Assembly: GCA_026545765.1 (NCBI GenBank)
Contig: CM048840.1
Location: 2,935,265-2,999,264 of the forward strand
Direction: 5' to 3'
Origin: Plantago major
Lineage: Eukaryota; Streptophyta; Magnoliopsida; Lamiales; Plantaginaceae
DNA: 64,000 bases
Below, in pieces: positions 10,966 to 27,691 of the stretch; within the stretch, counting starts at the first letter, position 1, and each line of letters begins with the position of its first letter. A program made the translations under genes and the position numbers. A model generated the notes under the pieces. The model made no database searches and was not told the DNA's origin. It worked only from the letters and a program-made list of their open reading frames with translations.

Positions 10966-13140
10966 ACATTGGAGATGATTAAGCAAGCAGTGAAGTATCA
11001 AAATTACTTTTAGTTCTCTTATTTGTCGGTGAAACTCCCGTTGGAAGTAAAAACTTGTAGTAAACAATGCCTTGTTGGGTATGTTTGCTAGGAGACCACT
11101 TCTTAATTATTCGTTAATTAAATAAATAAAATATATAGTCGTAAGCTACTATGTAAGAGATTCGAATTGATATATTGCATGCCCAAAACGGATCTTGCGT
11201 TAGTGAAGAATAAGTGCTCAAAGTTGGAAGGTTAATTGGGTTTATCCCACATTGCTAATACATGAAAGTCATTTCTAGTTTATAACTAATTGCACCATAC
11301 TACTTGTTCAAGTATGATGGTAAGGTTATGGAATAATCTCTACGCTAAGGGGAGTGCAATCCCAGATTTGTCTTCAAACTAATGGTGGGACTTAAGGTGC
11401 AAAAGTGCGCTTAAGATTCATCGCTAAAAACCCTATTAATTATACTGTTCGTGGATATCAAATAAAATTTTAGTTTTCAACTTGTTGCTGGGAAGAAAAG
11501 AGAATACAGATTGAAAAACCCAAACGGTTTTCACCATGAACAATACGAATTTCAGTCTTCTTCCGAAACAGTTTTAACCATGCTCTCCTCCTCCTGTGAA
11601 ATGGGTCCCAGATCTATCAATTAAAAAACCCAGCACCTGAGAATCCATAGTGATAGACGATTCTGTTACATGAAAATTGAAACCCGAAAGTTAGAATAAA
11701 AAGGGGATATAGCTTGGGCAGAACAAGAGTGGTAACAGAATGAAACCAGTGTTTGGGAGGAAATTGAAACAATTTCAAGATAGCATAATTGTCGTAAGTT
11801 TATGCTTCATGTGTGTATGTAAAGACTTTTTACTCTAGCAGTGAATTGGAGCATGAAACTAATAAATAAAGCATGTCTTGCTAAAACATTCATGAAGAAT
11901 TGCTTCCATCTGTGGTTACTCTCTGATTGATGAGCTTCATCGAGAAAGCTGATGGTGGGTACCGGTGGAAGAAGACGGCTTGATGCTATACTTTTCCGTT
12001 TTCATTTGTTTTACTCCACGTGTCTCATTTGTATTGGACAAAACAGTATAATTAGCAGGGTTTTTTAGCAGTAGATCTTGAGCCTGTGCGACCTGCGTAC
12101 ACGAATGCCGGACCACAAAAATAGTAATTTTAGTTAATTTTTGTATCCTGAGAGGCAAATGCTCGACGTCTCAGGCACAGGCCCCGATTCTTGTTGTTGA
12201 AGGCGGTTTGAATCAATCTGTCTACTTTCTTTTATATTTATTCGTATATCTTTGAATACGTATTAATTTGACTAGCAACTCCTAGATATGATCGAGATCG
12301 TGATCGACTTGCATTGTAAACACAAGCATGAGTTCGATAAAGTCCAAGATCAGTTTGTTCACACCCGTAACGGCGAGTAGGCCCTATCCCGACAAATAAT
12401 AAGCTAATTCATGAGATTCACTGTCAGTTTCAGCTCATCTAGGATGTCAATCTCTCACCATAGTTGATGCTCTTGCCAACGCCATTATGTTAGTGGAAGA
12501 TAACTATATGCCACGCCATAGATGGATATGTCCGTACTTGTATCAATCGCTTAATAGTGTAGTAGTTTCGATCCATGCAGGATTATTTTGCATGTTTGAG
12601 ACAACTATCCGGATTGGTAAGGACCTTTAATTTCGACTGATAGTAAAAAAAAACTCATACCAAGTGACTCGTGCATGGATATATCATATACATATATGTT
12701 CTGGTAAAAAAAAAATGTACTAGGAAAACATATGAGTTCGGAAGTTTTGGCAAGCCAATAGAGATGAATATTAGTGTTACATACTAATGGTGCCACATCG
12801 CAATAAATGAATGAATTATGAAACAATTTTTCCCATCTTAATTATCCTATTCATCTGTACAATTTTCATTATTTTTATTATTTTCATTATTATCATTTTT
12901 TTATAATCCAACAAATAAAAAACAAAAAATACAATTTATATACCACAACAACTATCATCATCCAACTAATAATCATTTCACTCTTCCATAACTCTTACAC
13001 ACTCTTACACCATCTATATAAAAAACCCTATAAACCCTACACAATTTTAACTCTATTCCAAACACCTATTTCTATAAATCAATTTTAACTCAGTTACTAT
13101 TCATCAACTAAAATTTTCCTATAACTTAGTTTTTAAACTC
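10966..13140. other. Intergenic stretch, no gene recognised
   Basis: No coding region can be supported here. A 73-codon minus-strand open frame (12,158-11,937) has no recognised domain. The stretch 12,830-13,140 is AT-rich, with runs of TTATT and CTTACAC, and ends in a TACCAAACAG motif like the ends of some hAT MITEs, but I could not find a partner end. A motif pair resembling a snRNA promoter is listed separately at 11,244-11,285. Confidence 0.6.
11244..11285 (+). promoter_or_regulatory. USE-like plus TATA motif pair, snRNA-promoter-like
   Basis: ATCCCACATTG (11,244-11,254) differs by one base from the plant upstream sequence element RTCCCACATCG, and TTTATAA starts 25 bases after it. In plant snRNA genes a short spacing of this kind marks RNA polymerase III use. 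No recognisable snRNA follows. Similar TCCCACATTG motifs also occur in dispersed plant repeats, so this may be coincidence or a repeat fragment. Confidence 0.3.
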
Positions 13141-15540
13141 TATACCAAACAGCCGGTAAGAATCTCCACCGGATAAGGATAAAGTCGAAGGAGGCCCCAG
13201 CATATCTAAAAATGACCAAATTAACTACCCAAAACAGCAGTTACGCAATTCTTGGACCGACCGCTTACCGCTGAATTAACGGTCTTAAACGACTTCAATA
13301 TTTTTCAAAGCTAGATTCCGTTGTCTGAGTGTTGATTCGATATAATGGTTTTTATTTATGAGTCCGTATTGCGAGAGACCCCTACATATTGAAGAGTCTC
13401 GAAAGTCCTCTATAACAGGCAAACATAGACAATTTGCCCTAAAAACTAGACAATATGATTTTTTGCGGGTTGACCCGCAAATTTTATTTTTTTTTTGAAA
13501 AAAACGTACCCAGCTCATCAATATTCATCCAAATCCACGTATGTTGATTTTTATATCAAATTGTCTAGGTTTATCATCAATTGTCTATGTTTATCGTGAA
13601 ATTGTCTATGTTTTAGTAACAACCTATTTATCCAATTAAAACACAATATTTAAAAAAATAAATATGAACTTCAATATCATTCGTCAACCAATAAATTTCA
13701 ATACACAAAATAATTCAAAAAAATCAAAAATTTACTACCTGTAAAAATCAATGTCTTTTCAATATTTTTTTTTTGGTAATTAAAAGCTAGCTAGTAAACT
13801 AGTTTACATCGGAGGCCAAAATTGGCAAAATAGTAACAAGTGTTTGCTCCCAAAAAGCGTCTTCACCCATTCCTTGTTCCATCGATCTCTTAGCAATTTG
13901 CGCCCTAGCATCAGCCGCGCGACATCTACAAAATAGATTTCTTCACACTCTTCACTTGTTCGTCGACCCCTTCTTCCACAACGTCTCAATTTTTGTGACC
14001 AATCAATTTCTTTGTTCGACCACCATTTTTACGAAAACCTAATACATACAACAAAAACATCAAAACATATACAATTTATACATAAATATAGACCATTTAT
14101 ACAAAAAAAAAACTAGACAATTTATAGTAAAACATAGACAATTTATACAAAAAATTAAACCAGCAACAACGAACAACATAGACAATTTCTACTAAAACAT
14201 AAACAATTTCTACTAAAAACTAGACAATTTATAGTAAACCATAGACAATTTATACGAAAAAACTAAACCAGCAACAACGAACAACATAGACAATTTCTAC
14301 TAAAACATAGACCATTTATACAAAAAACTAGACAATTTATAGTAAAACATAGACAATTTCTACTAAAGCATAGACCATTTATACAAAAAACTAAACAATT
14401 TATAGTAAAATGCAGATAATTTATACAAAAAAACTAAACCAACAACAACGAACAACATAGAGAATTTCTTCTAAAACATAAATTGATTTTCGACGGAATG
14501 AAAAAGACATATATGGTAGAAACAGCGAAAAACATAGACATATACCATTTATACAAAAAACTAGACAATTTATATTAAAACATAGAACATTTATACAAAA
14601 AAGTAAACCAGGAACAGCGAAAAACATAGACAATTTCTAGTAAAACATAGACCATTTATACAAAAAAAACTAGACAATATACAACACATCCATCTTTTCA
14701 CAATAAACCAACAACAAAGAACAACATAGACAATTTCTACTAAAACATAAGACATTTATACAAAAAACTAGACAATTTTTACCAAAATACATAAAATTAC
14801 TAAATAATTAAAGCATATAAAACGCATGGATGTTCGAAACATCATATATATACATTCAAACAAGCAACAAACATAGATAATTTCGACTAAAATGTAGACC
14901 ATTTATACAAAAAAACTAAACAAAATCGGGAAAAACATAAGTGACTTGAAAATCGAGGAAACGACAAGGTAATGACTTATGTGTACTAAGTAGTCGGAGA
15001 TTCACTGGAGAAAACAACCGGAAAGCTTCGAAGTCCGGTCAACAATTTTGAAAGTCGACAAAACGGAAAAACGAAACCGATAGAAAGGTAGATCGGCTCA
15101 TGAGCTACTCAAATATGCAATCAGATTTAGTATTGTAGGTCGGACGACATAATTACGGCAGATTTAGTGGTGGTTGGGTGGGGAAGATAGAGAGAGAGAA
15201 ACATGAAGAAGGAAATGAAGAAAGTGAAAGAAAACCCTACAAAAATTGACTTTTATACTAAAATCGTTTTTGGATCCAGATTCGGATTCAATTCTTAAAA
15301 AATCCACCCTCAATACAAATCCACGAAAAATATTAAAATGGACAAATGTAAAATATAGACAATTTTTGTAAAATTAGATGGACTTTTTGGACTCTCACAA
15401 ATGAGTATGATTTTTATAAGAATTTGTATTTATTTATTTAAATTAAAAAATATATTAAAAGATCAGTTCTATTTAGGATGAAAAAAAGAGAGAAATGAGA
15501 GATTCGAGAGTTCATTAATAATTGTAGTCGATCCACTTTT
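13141..15540. other. Repeat-rich non-coding block around the 14-kb tandem array
   Basis: No gene is recognised. The block holds a perfect hairpin (TTTGCGGGT, 2-base loop, ACCCGCAAA at 13,462-13,481). Reverse-oriented copies of the array monomer lie at about 13,558-13,613, followed by the main array. A moderately GC-rich purine-biased tail (about 14,940-15,260, with a GAGAGAGAGA run) comes next, and one further monomer near 15,350. This arrangement suggests an unrecognised mobile element, but I found no clear terminal repeats or target duplication. Confidence 0.45.
14060..14925 (+). repeat. Degenerate tandem array of 21-23 base monomers
   Basis: Three related monomers alternate: CATAGACAATTTCTACTAAA, CATAGACCATTTATACAAAA and CTAGACAATTTATAGTAAAA. 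By eye there are roughly two dozen copies, often in a three-monomer higher-order unit of about 64 bases. Spacers such as AACCAGCAACAACGAACAA recur between blocks. Copies have diverged by point changes. No open reading frame of note crosses the array. Confidence 0.8.
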
Positions 15541-17840
15541 CTCAAGTAACCTGCCCTTTCGATGTTTTTCTAATATACTAGTCATGGCGCGTCCAAATTC
15601 GATGGCTGTGGAAAGACTATAAAGTATGATTTGAACATGCATTGTCATGGATAAAGAGAATTTCTATGAAATGATAAGGCAATACATTATTCGAAAACTT
15701 ATAAAGTGTATAATAAACAGTTCTCACATAGACACACCGTGTTATGTAAAATTCCCTTGAAAAGGTTTTTTTAACTTTGTTTTGAACTGATGATTGAAAG
15801 ATAGACAGAAAGATGCAAACTTTCGTGCAATGTTTCACTCGAAATTTCGCTCAAAGTTTCCTGTGAAAACTGCAACTTACAAAATAAAGAATTTACGTTT
15901 TTGGGAAACCCTAAAGTGCAATTATGATGCAGTGCAGTAAATAAAGCAAACCAGAATTATAATGGTTCGGCCACAGAAGTGCCTACGTCCACTCCCCAAG
16001 CGTCTCCTCTTGGAACTTCCACTAATTCCACTAAGATCCTTGATAGACCACTTACAAACCCGCAAGCACTCAAAGACAACAACCCTTGTCCTTCTCTCCC
16101 GCTCCAGTCTAAGCTATCCCCACCTAGACTAAGTGTCTCGTGCTAAGGAGCAATCCCAACTCCCTTAACCACACGTTAACAAGATCTCAGCACTCTTGAA
16201 TTACACTGATTGAACGAATATGAAACTCACAAAACTCTCTCTCTTTTCTCTATACATAAACTCAATGAACATCAATAGAGAGTTTTGAAGACAACTCCAT
16301 TTCCGACACTTATATAGCTCGTTGTATGCACTGTTGTATGTGTTCTCACTTCTACAATCTTGAACTCTTTTATAACGCAGAAGAATATGAACGTTTGAAG
16401 CCAACGTTAGTCTGTTCTGAATTGCTGGAAGAATAACGTTAGTTTGTTCTGAATAGTATGGAAGACTTTATCTCCTGTTGAGATTTTTTAGGAGAGTTTT
16501 ACTCTTGAAAGAATCCTGCAAGTAACAAAAGAATATCCAAGATATATCTCCAACAAAGTCCATTAAAAGAAGGATTCTATTATTGAAAATCTCTTTTAAA
16601 TGTATTTGAATCCTTATTTGACCAAGAGATTTTTATGCCAAATAATAAATAACATTATAGTCCAGAATCTCTAAGACTTAGTCTCGGCCCATGGTTGCCC
16701 TTGTCTCTGGACACGCTGCCGTGTATGATTTCCATTCTTTTTCTTATATTAGTATCCGTGATAAACGGTACCCGCGTGATACCTTTTTAATATCGAATTC
16801 TAAATTTCGGCGAGTAAAAAATTTTAAGCATGTGAGTTCCTAAGTTTATGACTTATTATAAGTGAAATAGAATGCATACTATCATTAAACATATTTAAAC
16901 AATATGTAACAAACATTTGATACTTTTAAACAATATTGGTTTTCATAAATATTGTAATGACAACATTTTATTAGTAAATTTAATTATGCCAAATTTCATT
17001 TATCAAAAATAGGAGAAGTGAATAAATTGGAAAGGTTGGTGTAATAAGTGTTTTTTGTAGTAATAACTATCTGGATGACTATAATTAGGATATAGCATAG
17101 ATAGATATATATACTACATACTACTATCACATTAATGTTCAATAGTAAACTATTGATGTTTGGAATATATATAAATGTCATTTAATTTTAAAACTTGTGT
17201 TTCTATATAAATCATGGAGAATACAATAATAAATCAACCTTAAAGGAATAAGCAGCAGTGTCACAAGAATCACCTAAAAACATTAAAAAGATCATCAATT
17301 AATATAATAAAGGAAATAAATCACCAGCATCACAATGATCATTAGAAACATTACAAGGATGTATATAAGCAATACATTGATCATCTCATCGTCACATGAG
17401 TAAAAACTCGCAGATCTTGATATGTAACCCAACTCGAATTCACGAGATTTAGAAACATAACAATAGTAATGGGAGATAGATCACCAACACTACAAGAACC
17501 AGTAAAAACACTACAAGGATTACTACAAATATTACAATAACCGTTGTTACAATGATCAACGTCATCACCAATCTATTATATACATTGATCGATAAACCGA
17601 CCTGAAATCTCCGAGACTTACTAAAACCCGATCCAAATAATTCGTCAAAAATATAAAAAGCATGGTAAGTTACAAACCGGTCCGTCCTTCCAGTATATCC
17701 ATAAACTTGATATCTCATAAGACTCTTTTTTCAATATAACATGGCCATGCAACAAGGTTATATGAAAACCCCACAATTTCCAACGAAAGAAGCACCACAA
17801 ATCATTTATAGCAAAAATTGAGGGCTAGACTGCAATTTGC
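15541..17840. other. Intergenic stretch upstream of MCM7, retroelement-like patch, no gene
   Basis: About 15,950-16,260 reads like a dispersed plant retroelement segment (a TGGTTCGGCCACAGAAGTGC stretch and then CCTACGTCCACTCC are typical of such repeats), but no terminal repeats or coding region were found. The remainder is AT-rich and holds only short open frames without recognised domains. The last 100 bases before 17,840 merge into the MCM7 promoter. Confidence 0.4.
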
Positions 17841-17853
17841 TGGTGTCTCTCAT

Positions 17854-17896
17854 TTTCCCGCCAAAACAATCCTTTACTACTTGCCAGTTTGCCGCC
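17854..17896 (+). promoter_or_regulatory. Paired E2F-type sites upstream of MCM7
   Basis: TTTCCCGCC (17,854-17,862) and TTTGCCGCC (17,888-17,896) both match the plant E2F consensus TTTSSCGC and lie about 116 and 74 bases before the MCM7 start codon. E2F control of MCM genes at G1/S is established in plants and animals. Binding at these sites is inferred. Confidence 0.7.
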
Positions 17897-17969
17897 ATTC
17901 CAAACCTAACTCCCATTTCTCACCCTCTCTATCTCTAGACTCTCCGCTAGTGTATCTCACGGCGTCGCC

Positions 17970-23412
<5,443 letters not shown>

Positions 23413-25518
23413 GTCATCACATTAGCTGGACCTTTGTCTGGAGCAAAAGACCTTGGTGCTCCTGTCTTCTAAGGTGAATCGTCCAATGGTCTGCTACTGT
23501 AACATTTATTTGATTAGAATCTTATTAGGTCGCGTGCTTAGCCCTAATGCAGAGGAACTTGGTGTGTTTGTAAACTCTTCTAAGCTTCAAGAGCCATTTC
23601 CTTTATTTACTCATCTAATCTAAATCCAAGAAACTTCTTTTCTTATTTGTTTTAGTTTAACAACACTACTAACAATTTTTCGGGAAGAAAAACCTAAAAC
23701 TCTTATATAAGGAGATCTGATATAATAATAAGAACAGCAGAAAAGTTAGGATAGATTATGTGAATGTTGAGTTGTCATTTGGGACCCAAATGTAGCAAGG
23801 AGGATGAATCCTAATCCTATACTAACTAATACTAACTATCTAGTTATCTAGAAACTAGAAAGTATGTAATGTGACACGACTGCATATTTAGGAACCATTC
23901 GAAGTAAGGTTGTGTGCAGTCTGAGGAAGCTACTTCACACGTTTCCTTACTTATATTGATTGGTCTGAAATCTGAATTAATACTATAAGTCGCAGGCCAC
24001 ATTCTGGTGCATGTGCTTGCATGTTCTTATTACTCAATTATAGCACCATTTTTATCCATTCCAGCATGAAAAAAATTCTAAACTATTCGTCTTCAACCTA
24101 ATTGTAGACTATAGTCATGGATTATACACTTTTATATGCAATCCCGTAACAACTTGCGTATTTATATTTTAGCATCATGATTTTACTCAATTCTCCATGT
24201 CCAGGGCTGATATAGTTAATTTGTAACTTCTTTCATTTCTAATTAAGAAGACTGATGTTTGATTTCGAGGACAGATATGATGATGATATTCATTGTTTCC
24301 TTTCCGTCCCATTTTTATACCAACACAATAAATAATCATGTTTTCCCTTTGTCTGTCGAGACAGATATTGTCACACATCTAACCTTATCCTAAATTAACA
24401 ATGTACTAGCATTAGGTGGCCTGCTGCTCTTCAAAAGCCTAACCCTAACCATACCCCCTGCGCCGCTCAATGATCATCATCTATTAGACCATATATTTTG
24501 ATCAAATAGATTTCAATTCATGAAATGAATTATATCACATTTTTACTCGGATGAACGGCATCACTTCATAAAAACAATTAATCCGATATACTCCCATATT
24601 CTATCACATCTCGTGATTTTCGTGAATATGTCAGAGTGTTATTGTTTGATTTGGGACAAAGGGAATATGTGTCCTTCCAAATGATGATGCATGCAATTTC
24701 ATTGTGTAGGATGTGAGTAACTTACGGTGACACGGTTTATTAAATACTAAGTGCATACCAATAAAATGGGTGTTTGATTGATTATATATCCCGTTTTAAC
24801 ATCTAAAAACTAGTAATATGCACATGCTAGACTACAACATGAAGTAGTGTTTGATGGAACCATGCAAGATATGCATGTAATAACTAAATATGATTGAAGA
24901 GTGCATTGAATTTGGAAAGTGAGGAGGGGAATAATCCAGGGTGTTGTGATGGAAAAAAGATGATATTAATAAGGTAAGAAAGAAAGTTAAATTAGGGAGG
25001 TATTGGTGGGTGGTTTTGATAGGGTAGGGTTATGTATGGTTAGCTAACATTGATAGTGAACCATAAAAGAATTAATCATTCATGTGGTTGCATGTGCATT
25101 GAGAGGCTGGAGAACATGCCCAAAGCCCACAGCCACGTACAGATTGGATTACTCATCTTCTTACACATGCCTTCCCTTACATTCATTCATTCATCCCACT
25201 CTCTCGGAAACTCTCCATTACAACATCATCACTACAGTACCCCGATATTTGCCACTTAATCGAAAGATATCTGAACAAACTTATCAAGTTAAAACTTTTA
25301 GCACCATCTCAAGGGTTCAAGAGTGCTTAAAATGCTAGGGGCGTAACCCTCAGAAGATTATTTATCACTCCTCGGTCGGTACTCGGTTGGTATACAAAGA
25401 GAAATAAGTTAACAAACAATACCTAACATGAAATGCACAAGTGAAAATTAAATAGAAAATGTTGCATGACATTTGTAGAAACATGTGAAGCATGCAATAG
25501 CTTGTTGGCCATTCCTAA
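23413..25518. other. Intergenic stretch downstream of MCM7, no gene recognised
   Basis: The first few hundred bases should hold the MCM7 3' untranslated region. The rest is AT-rich, with scattered short open frames (for example 25,050-25,338) that show no known domain. No mobile-element ends were seen before the CACTA boundary at 25,519. Confidence 0.5.
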
Positions 25519-26383
25519 CACTACAAAAAACTGGACCTTCAGCAACGGAATATTTCCAACGGAAATTGAGTTTGTCGCTATTCAGCAACAGATTACCAAC
25601 GAAACACCAACAAAATTTTCCTTGAGAAAAAATTGTACATGATTAACGACGAATTACCAACAAACCACCATCAAATTCAATTTTTGGTTGTAATTCTGTT
25701 GGTATTCCGTTACATAAAGTTTTTTGGGTTTCCAACAAATTTAGTGTTCCGTCACTATTTCGTTGGTACTAAATTTTGGGTTTAACCACTATAAACACCA
25801 ACGAAAAATCCGTTGGAAATTTCTCTCACCAACAAAAATTTCGTTGTTGAATTTATTTAATGAACAGTTGTAAATTTGATGCAATTTCAGTAGGGAAGAT
25901 TTAAAAACTATGAATATTTGTTTAACTAACTAATAAAATAGTAAAAAGATATGCTTAATGTGTTCACAAAAAGTTTAACCAATCGATCACAATTCGAATA
26001 GTGATAATCCAAAAAATAGCTTAGTATAGAATAGTTATAAGGTGGTTGAGTGGTAAGAAGGCTTAAGGAACAAGCATGAGGTGAAGGGATCGAATCCTGT
26101 GGGATCAAATCTCGTTGCATGATTTTTGTTTTTCCTCATACGATTACCAACAAAATAGTGACGCTTTAACAACGAGATAGTAATGCCTCACCAACGAAAA
26201 ATCACGTTGCAAGAGTTACCAACGAAATCAGATTTCGTTGCAAGATTACCAATGGGAGATTTCGTTGCAAGATTACCAATGTGAATGCTTTCACCAACTA
26301 AAATAAACGTTGCAAGATTATCAATGGGAATGCTTTCACCAACTAAAATAAATGTTACTGAAGGACCTTTTTTTCTTGTAGTA
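25519..26383. mobile_element. Non-autonomous CACTA element
   Basis: The 865-base element begins CACTACAAAAAACTGGACC. Its right end, read in reverse, is ACTACAAGAAAAAAAGGTCC, with the final base changed from the usual TAGTG to TAGTA. It is flanked by TAA on both sides (25,516-25,518 and 26,384-26,386), the 3-base duplication of this superfamily. Subterminal motifs (CCAACGAAA, GTTGCAAGATTACCAA) repeat many times in both orientations near both ends, as expected for transposase-binding arrays. No transposase is encoded. It lies about 250 bases upstream of the UPBEAT1-like start codon. Confidence 0.88.
26038..26110 (+). other. tRNA-like segment (A-box and B-box) inside the CACTA element
   Basis: TGGTTGAGTGGTAAG (about 26,042-26,056) resembles a tRNA A-box and GGATCGAATCC (about 26,087-26,097) resembles a B-box with one change. 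The spacing, about 30-40 bases, is that of a tRNA or tRNA-derived SINE head. No complete cloverleaf, poly(A) tail or own target duplication was found. It may be a SINE or tRNA pseudogene captured before the element spread. Confidence 0.4.
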
Positions 26384-26505
26384 TAATGTAATTTGGATTG
26401 TAGCAAAAGGAACGTGTAACATAATGCCCTACCTTAGAATTGAATAATAATTCTTGTTTGCAAGATTATCACCAACCACTTTTTCGGATGACAAATACAA
26501 ATATC

Positions 26506-26512
26506 TATAAAA
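26506..26512 (+). promoter_or_regulatory. TATA box of the UPBEAT1-like gene
   Basis: TATAAAA lies 121 bases before the start codon, leaving a short leader of roughly 90 bases if transcription starts about 30 bases downstream. It sits only about 120 bases to the right of the CACTA edge, so the element's terminus is part of the proximal promoter region. Confidence 0.5.
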
Positions 26513-26633
26513 ACCGTCGCATTGTGTCACTTCTCAATGACAAGCTAAACCCTAGCTAGCTAAGATTGGCAAAATTAATATCTCTCAACTCCAATTATTA
26601 ACCATCTTCAAGTTACAAACAAGCATATAGAAC

Positions 26634-26993
26634 ATGGGTCTTGAAGGAAATTCACAACCACCACTTCTTTCAACTCTTGAGTTTCTCATAAAAGATAAGC
26701 CAGTTTCTATTAGTTTGAGAAGAAAACGCTCTCCTCAGATACAAATGAACAACAGACGTTGCAGGGACGTGGTTACGAAGAGAAGGGCGCGTTTGAACCG
26801 TTCTAGAAATCCCCGTGGTTCGACTCAACAAAAGGTTAGAACGTTGAAAAAACTGGTTCCGAATAGCAATTCAATGGGAGTCGAAAGGCTTTTCGAGGAG
26901 ACGGCAGATTATATTTTGGAGTTGCAAACGAGAGTTAAGGTCATGGAGATGTTGGTTGGTGTATTGTCAGCTCATTCCAATCATCAAGAGTGA
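26634..26993 (+). CDS. UPB1: UPBEAT1-like atypical bHLH transcription factor
   Basis: The protein has 119 residues in one exon. Residues 28-66 are strongly basic (RRKR, RRCRDVVTKRRARLNRSR). A helix-loop-helix follows: helix 1 about 67-75 (KVRTLKKLV), loop PNSNS, helix 2 about 82-112 (VERLFEETADYILELQTRVKVMEMLVGVL). The VRTLKKLVPN... ADYILELQTRVKVM signature is that of UPBEAT1 and related non-canonical bHLH proteins, which lack the His-Glu-Arg set needed for normal E-box contact. Arabidopsis UPB1 represses peroxidase genes and controls the transition from proliferation to elongation in roots; that role is inferred here from similarity only. The start ATG is the first in frame and follows a TATA box. 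The nearest alternatives are PAR1/IBH1-type proteins, which fit less well. Large nested retroelements begin about 355 bases downstream. Confidence 0.82.
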   Translation: MGLEGNSQPPLLSTLEFLIKDKPVSISLRRKRSPQIQMNNRRCRDVVTKRRARLNRSRNPRGSTQQKVRTLKKLVPNSNSMGVERLFEETADYILELQTRVKVMEMLVGVLSAHSNHQE

Positions 26994-27348
26994 ATATACA
27001 TACTATTCTTTTACATTCATTCTATCTGTTGTTTTCTTTTTAATTCTTTCTCTTTTCGTTTCTTTGCATTTTATATGTCATGTTTGTTAATTACGATTAT
27101 ATATCCCTTTAATTTCTGTAAGATGATGATTATTACATGCACATAGCAGCTGGATATAGAAGTTCAGCTATGGATGTTGCCCGGATTTCAGCGGTAACCG
27201 TTGATTAATTTGATGTAGAATCGAAATGAATTAATTTCGCTCATTCTTTCTTTCTTTCTTTCTTTTTTTATTTATTATTTTTTTTTTAGCAAACACAAAC
27301 TGATATTATCAAATCACCAAATAGAAACTTGTAAATTAAATGTGATTG
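26994..27348. other. 3' flank of the UPBEAT1-like gene
   Basis: This is presumably the 3' untranslated region and terminator. It contains a TTTC microsatellite-like run (about 27,245-27,270). It ends with GATTG (27,344-27,348), the left target duplication of the copia element that hosts the nest. Confidence 0.55.
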
Positions 27349-27691
27349 TGTGAAGATAGATTGAATTCTTGGAGATGAAAACATGAAGAAGTATGAAGAA
27401 ATGCAGCAACATTGTTTCTGATCTGTGTTGTTTGTTCTTGAAGGGGGAATAAACGTAATAAGCAAATAAAAAGCGTGTTTCTACTTATTGTGATGCGTTG
27501 CTGGTTTCTGTTGGCTGATGCATCGTGGCATGACGTCATAAGGCGGAGAAGAGTAGTATAAGTTCATCATTATGTTTTATCTCATAACAGAAATAACCGT
27601 CATCTTCTTCTTCCTCTCGTTCTCATTTCTGGTTTTCTGTTTATCTCTATAAATTGACATTGATTGAAGCTTTGTTGTATCATTGTCATTG
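27349..27691 (+). repeat. Left LTR of the Tork-like copia, first piece
   Basis: It matches the start of the right LTR (59,976 onward) over about 340 bases, with scattered differences including one short length difference. It ends in TTGTCATTG, which is repeated at 55,716-55,724 as the target duplication of the Mutator-like element. Confidence 0.88.

Noticed and set aside
11937-12158. 73-codon minus-strand frame that could be a small secreted peptide
   Set aside because: It has no signal peptide, no known peptide motif and no supporting promoter or splice context; it is not better than chance in AT-rich DNA.
14060-14925. CRISPR-like regular repeat array
   Set aside because: The repeats are degenerate, have no unique spacers of constant size and lie in a plant nuclear genome.
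15950-16260. Possible retroelement around TGGTTCGGCCACAGAAG
   Set aside because: The phrase is familiar from dispersed plant repeats, but I found no LTR pair, target duplication or coding remnant, so it is mentioned only within the intergenic entry.
25050-25338. Two overlapping short frames between MCM7 and the UPBEAT1-like gene
   Set aside because: No recognised domain. The His/Ser-rich composition follows from CAT/TCA repeats in the DNA.
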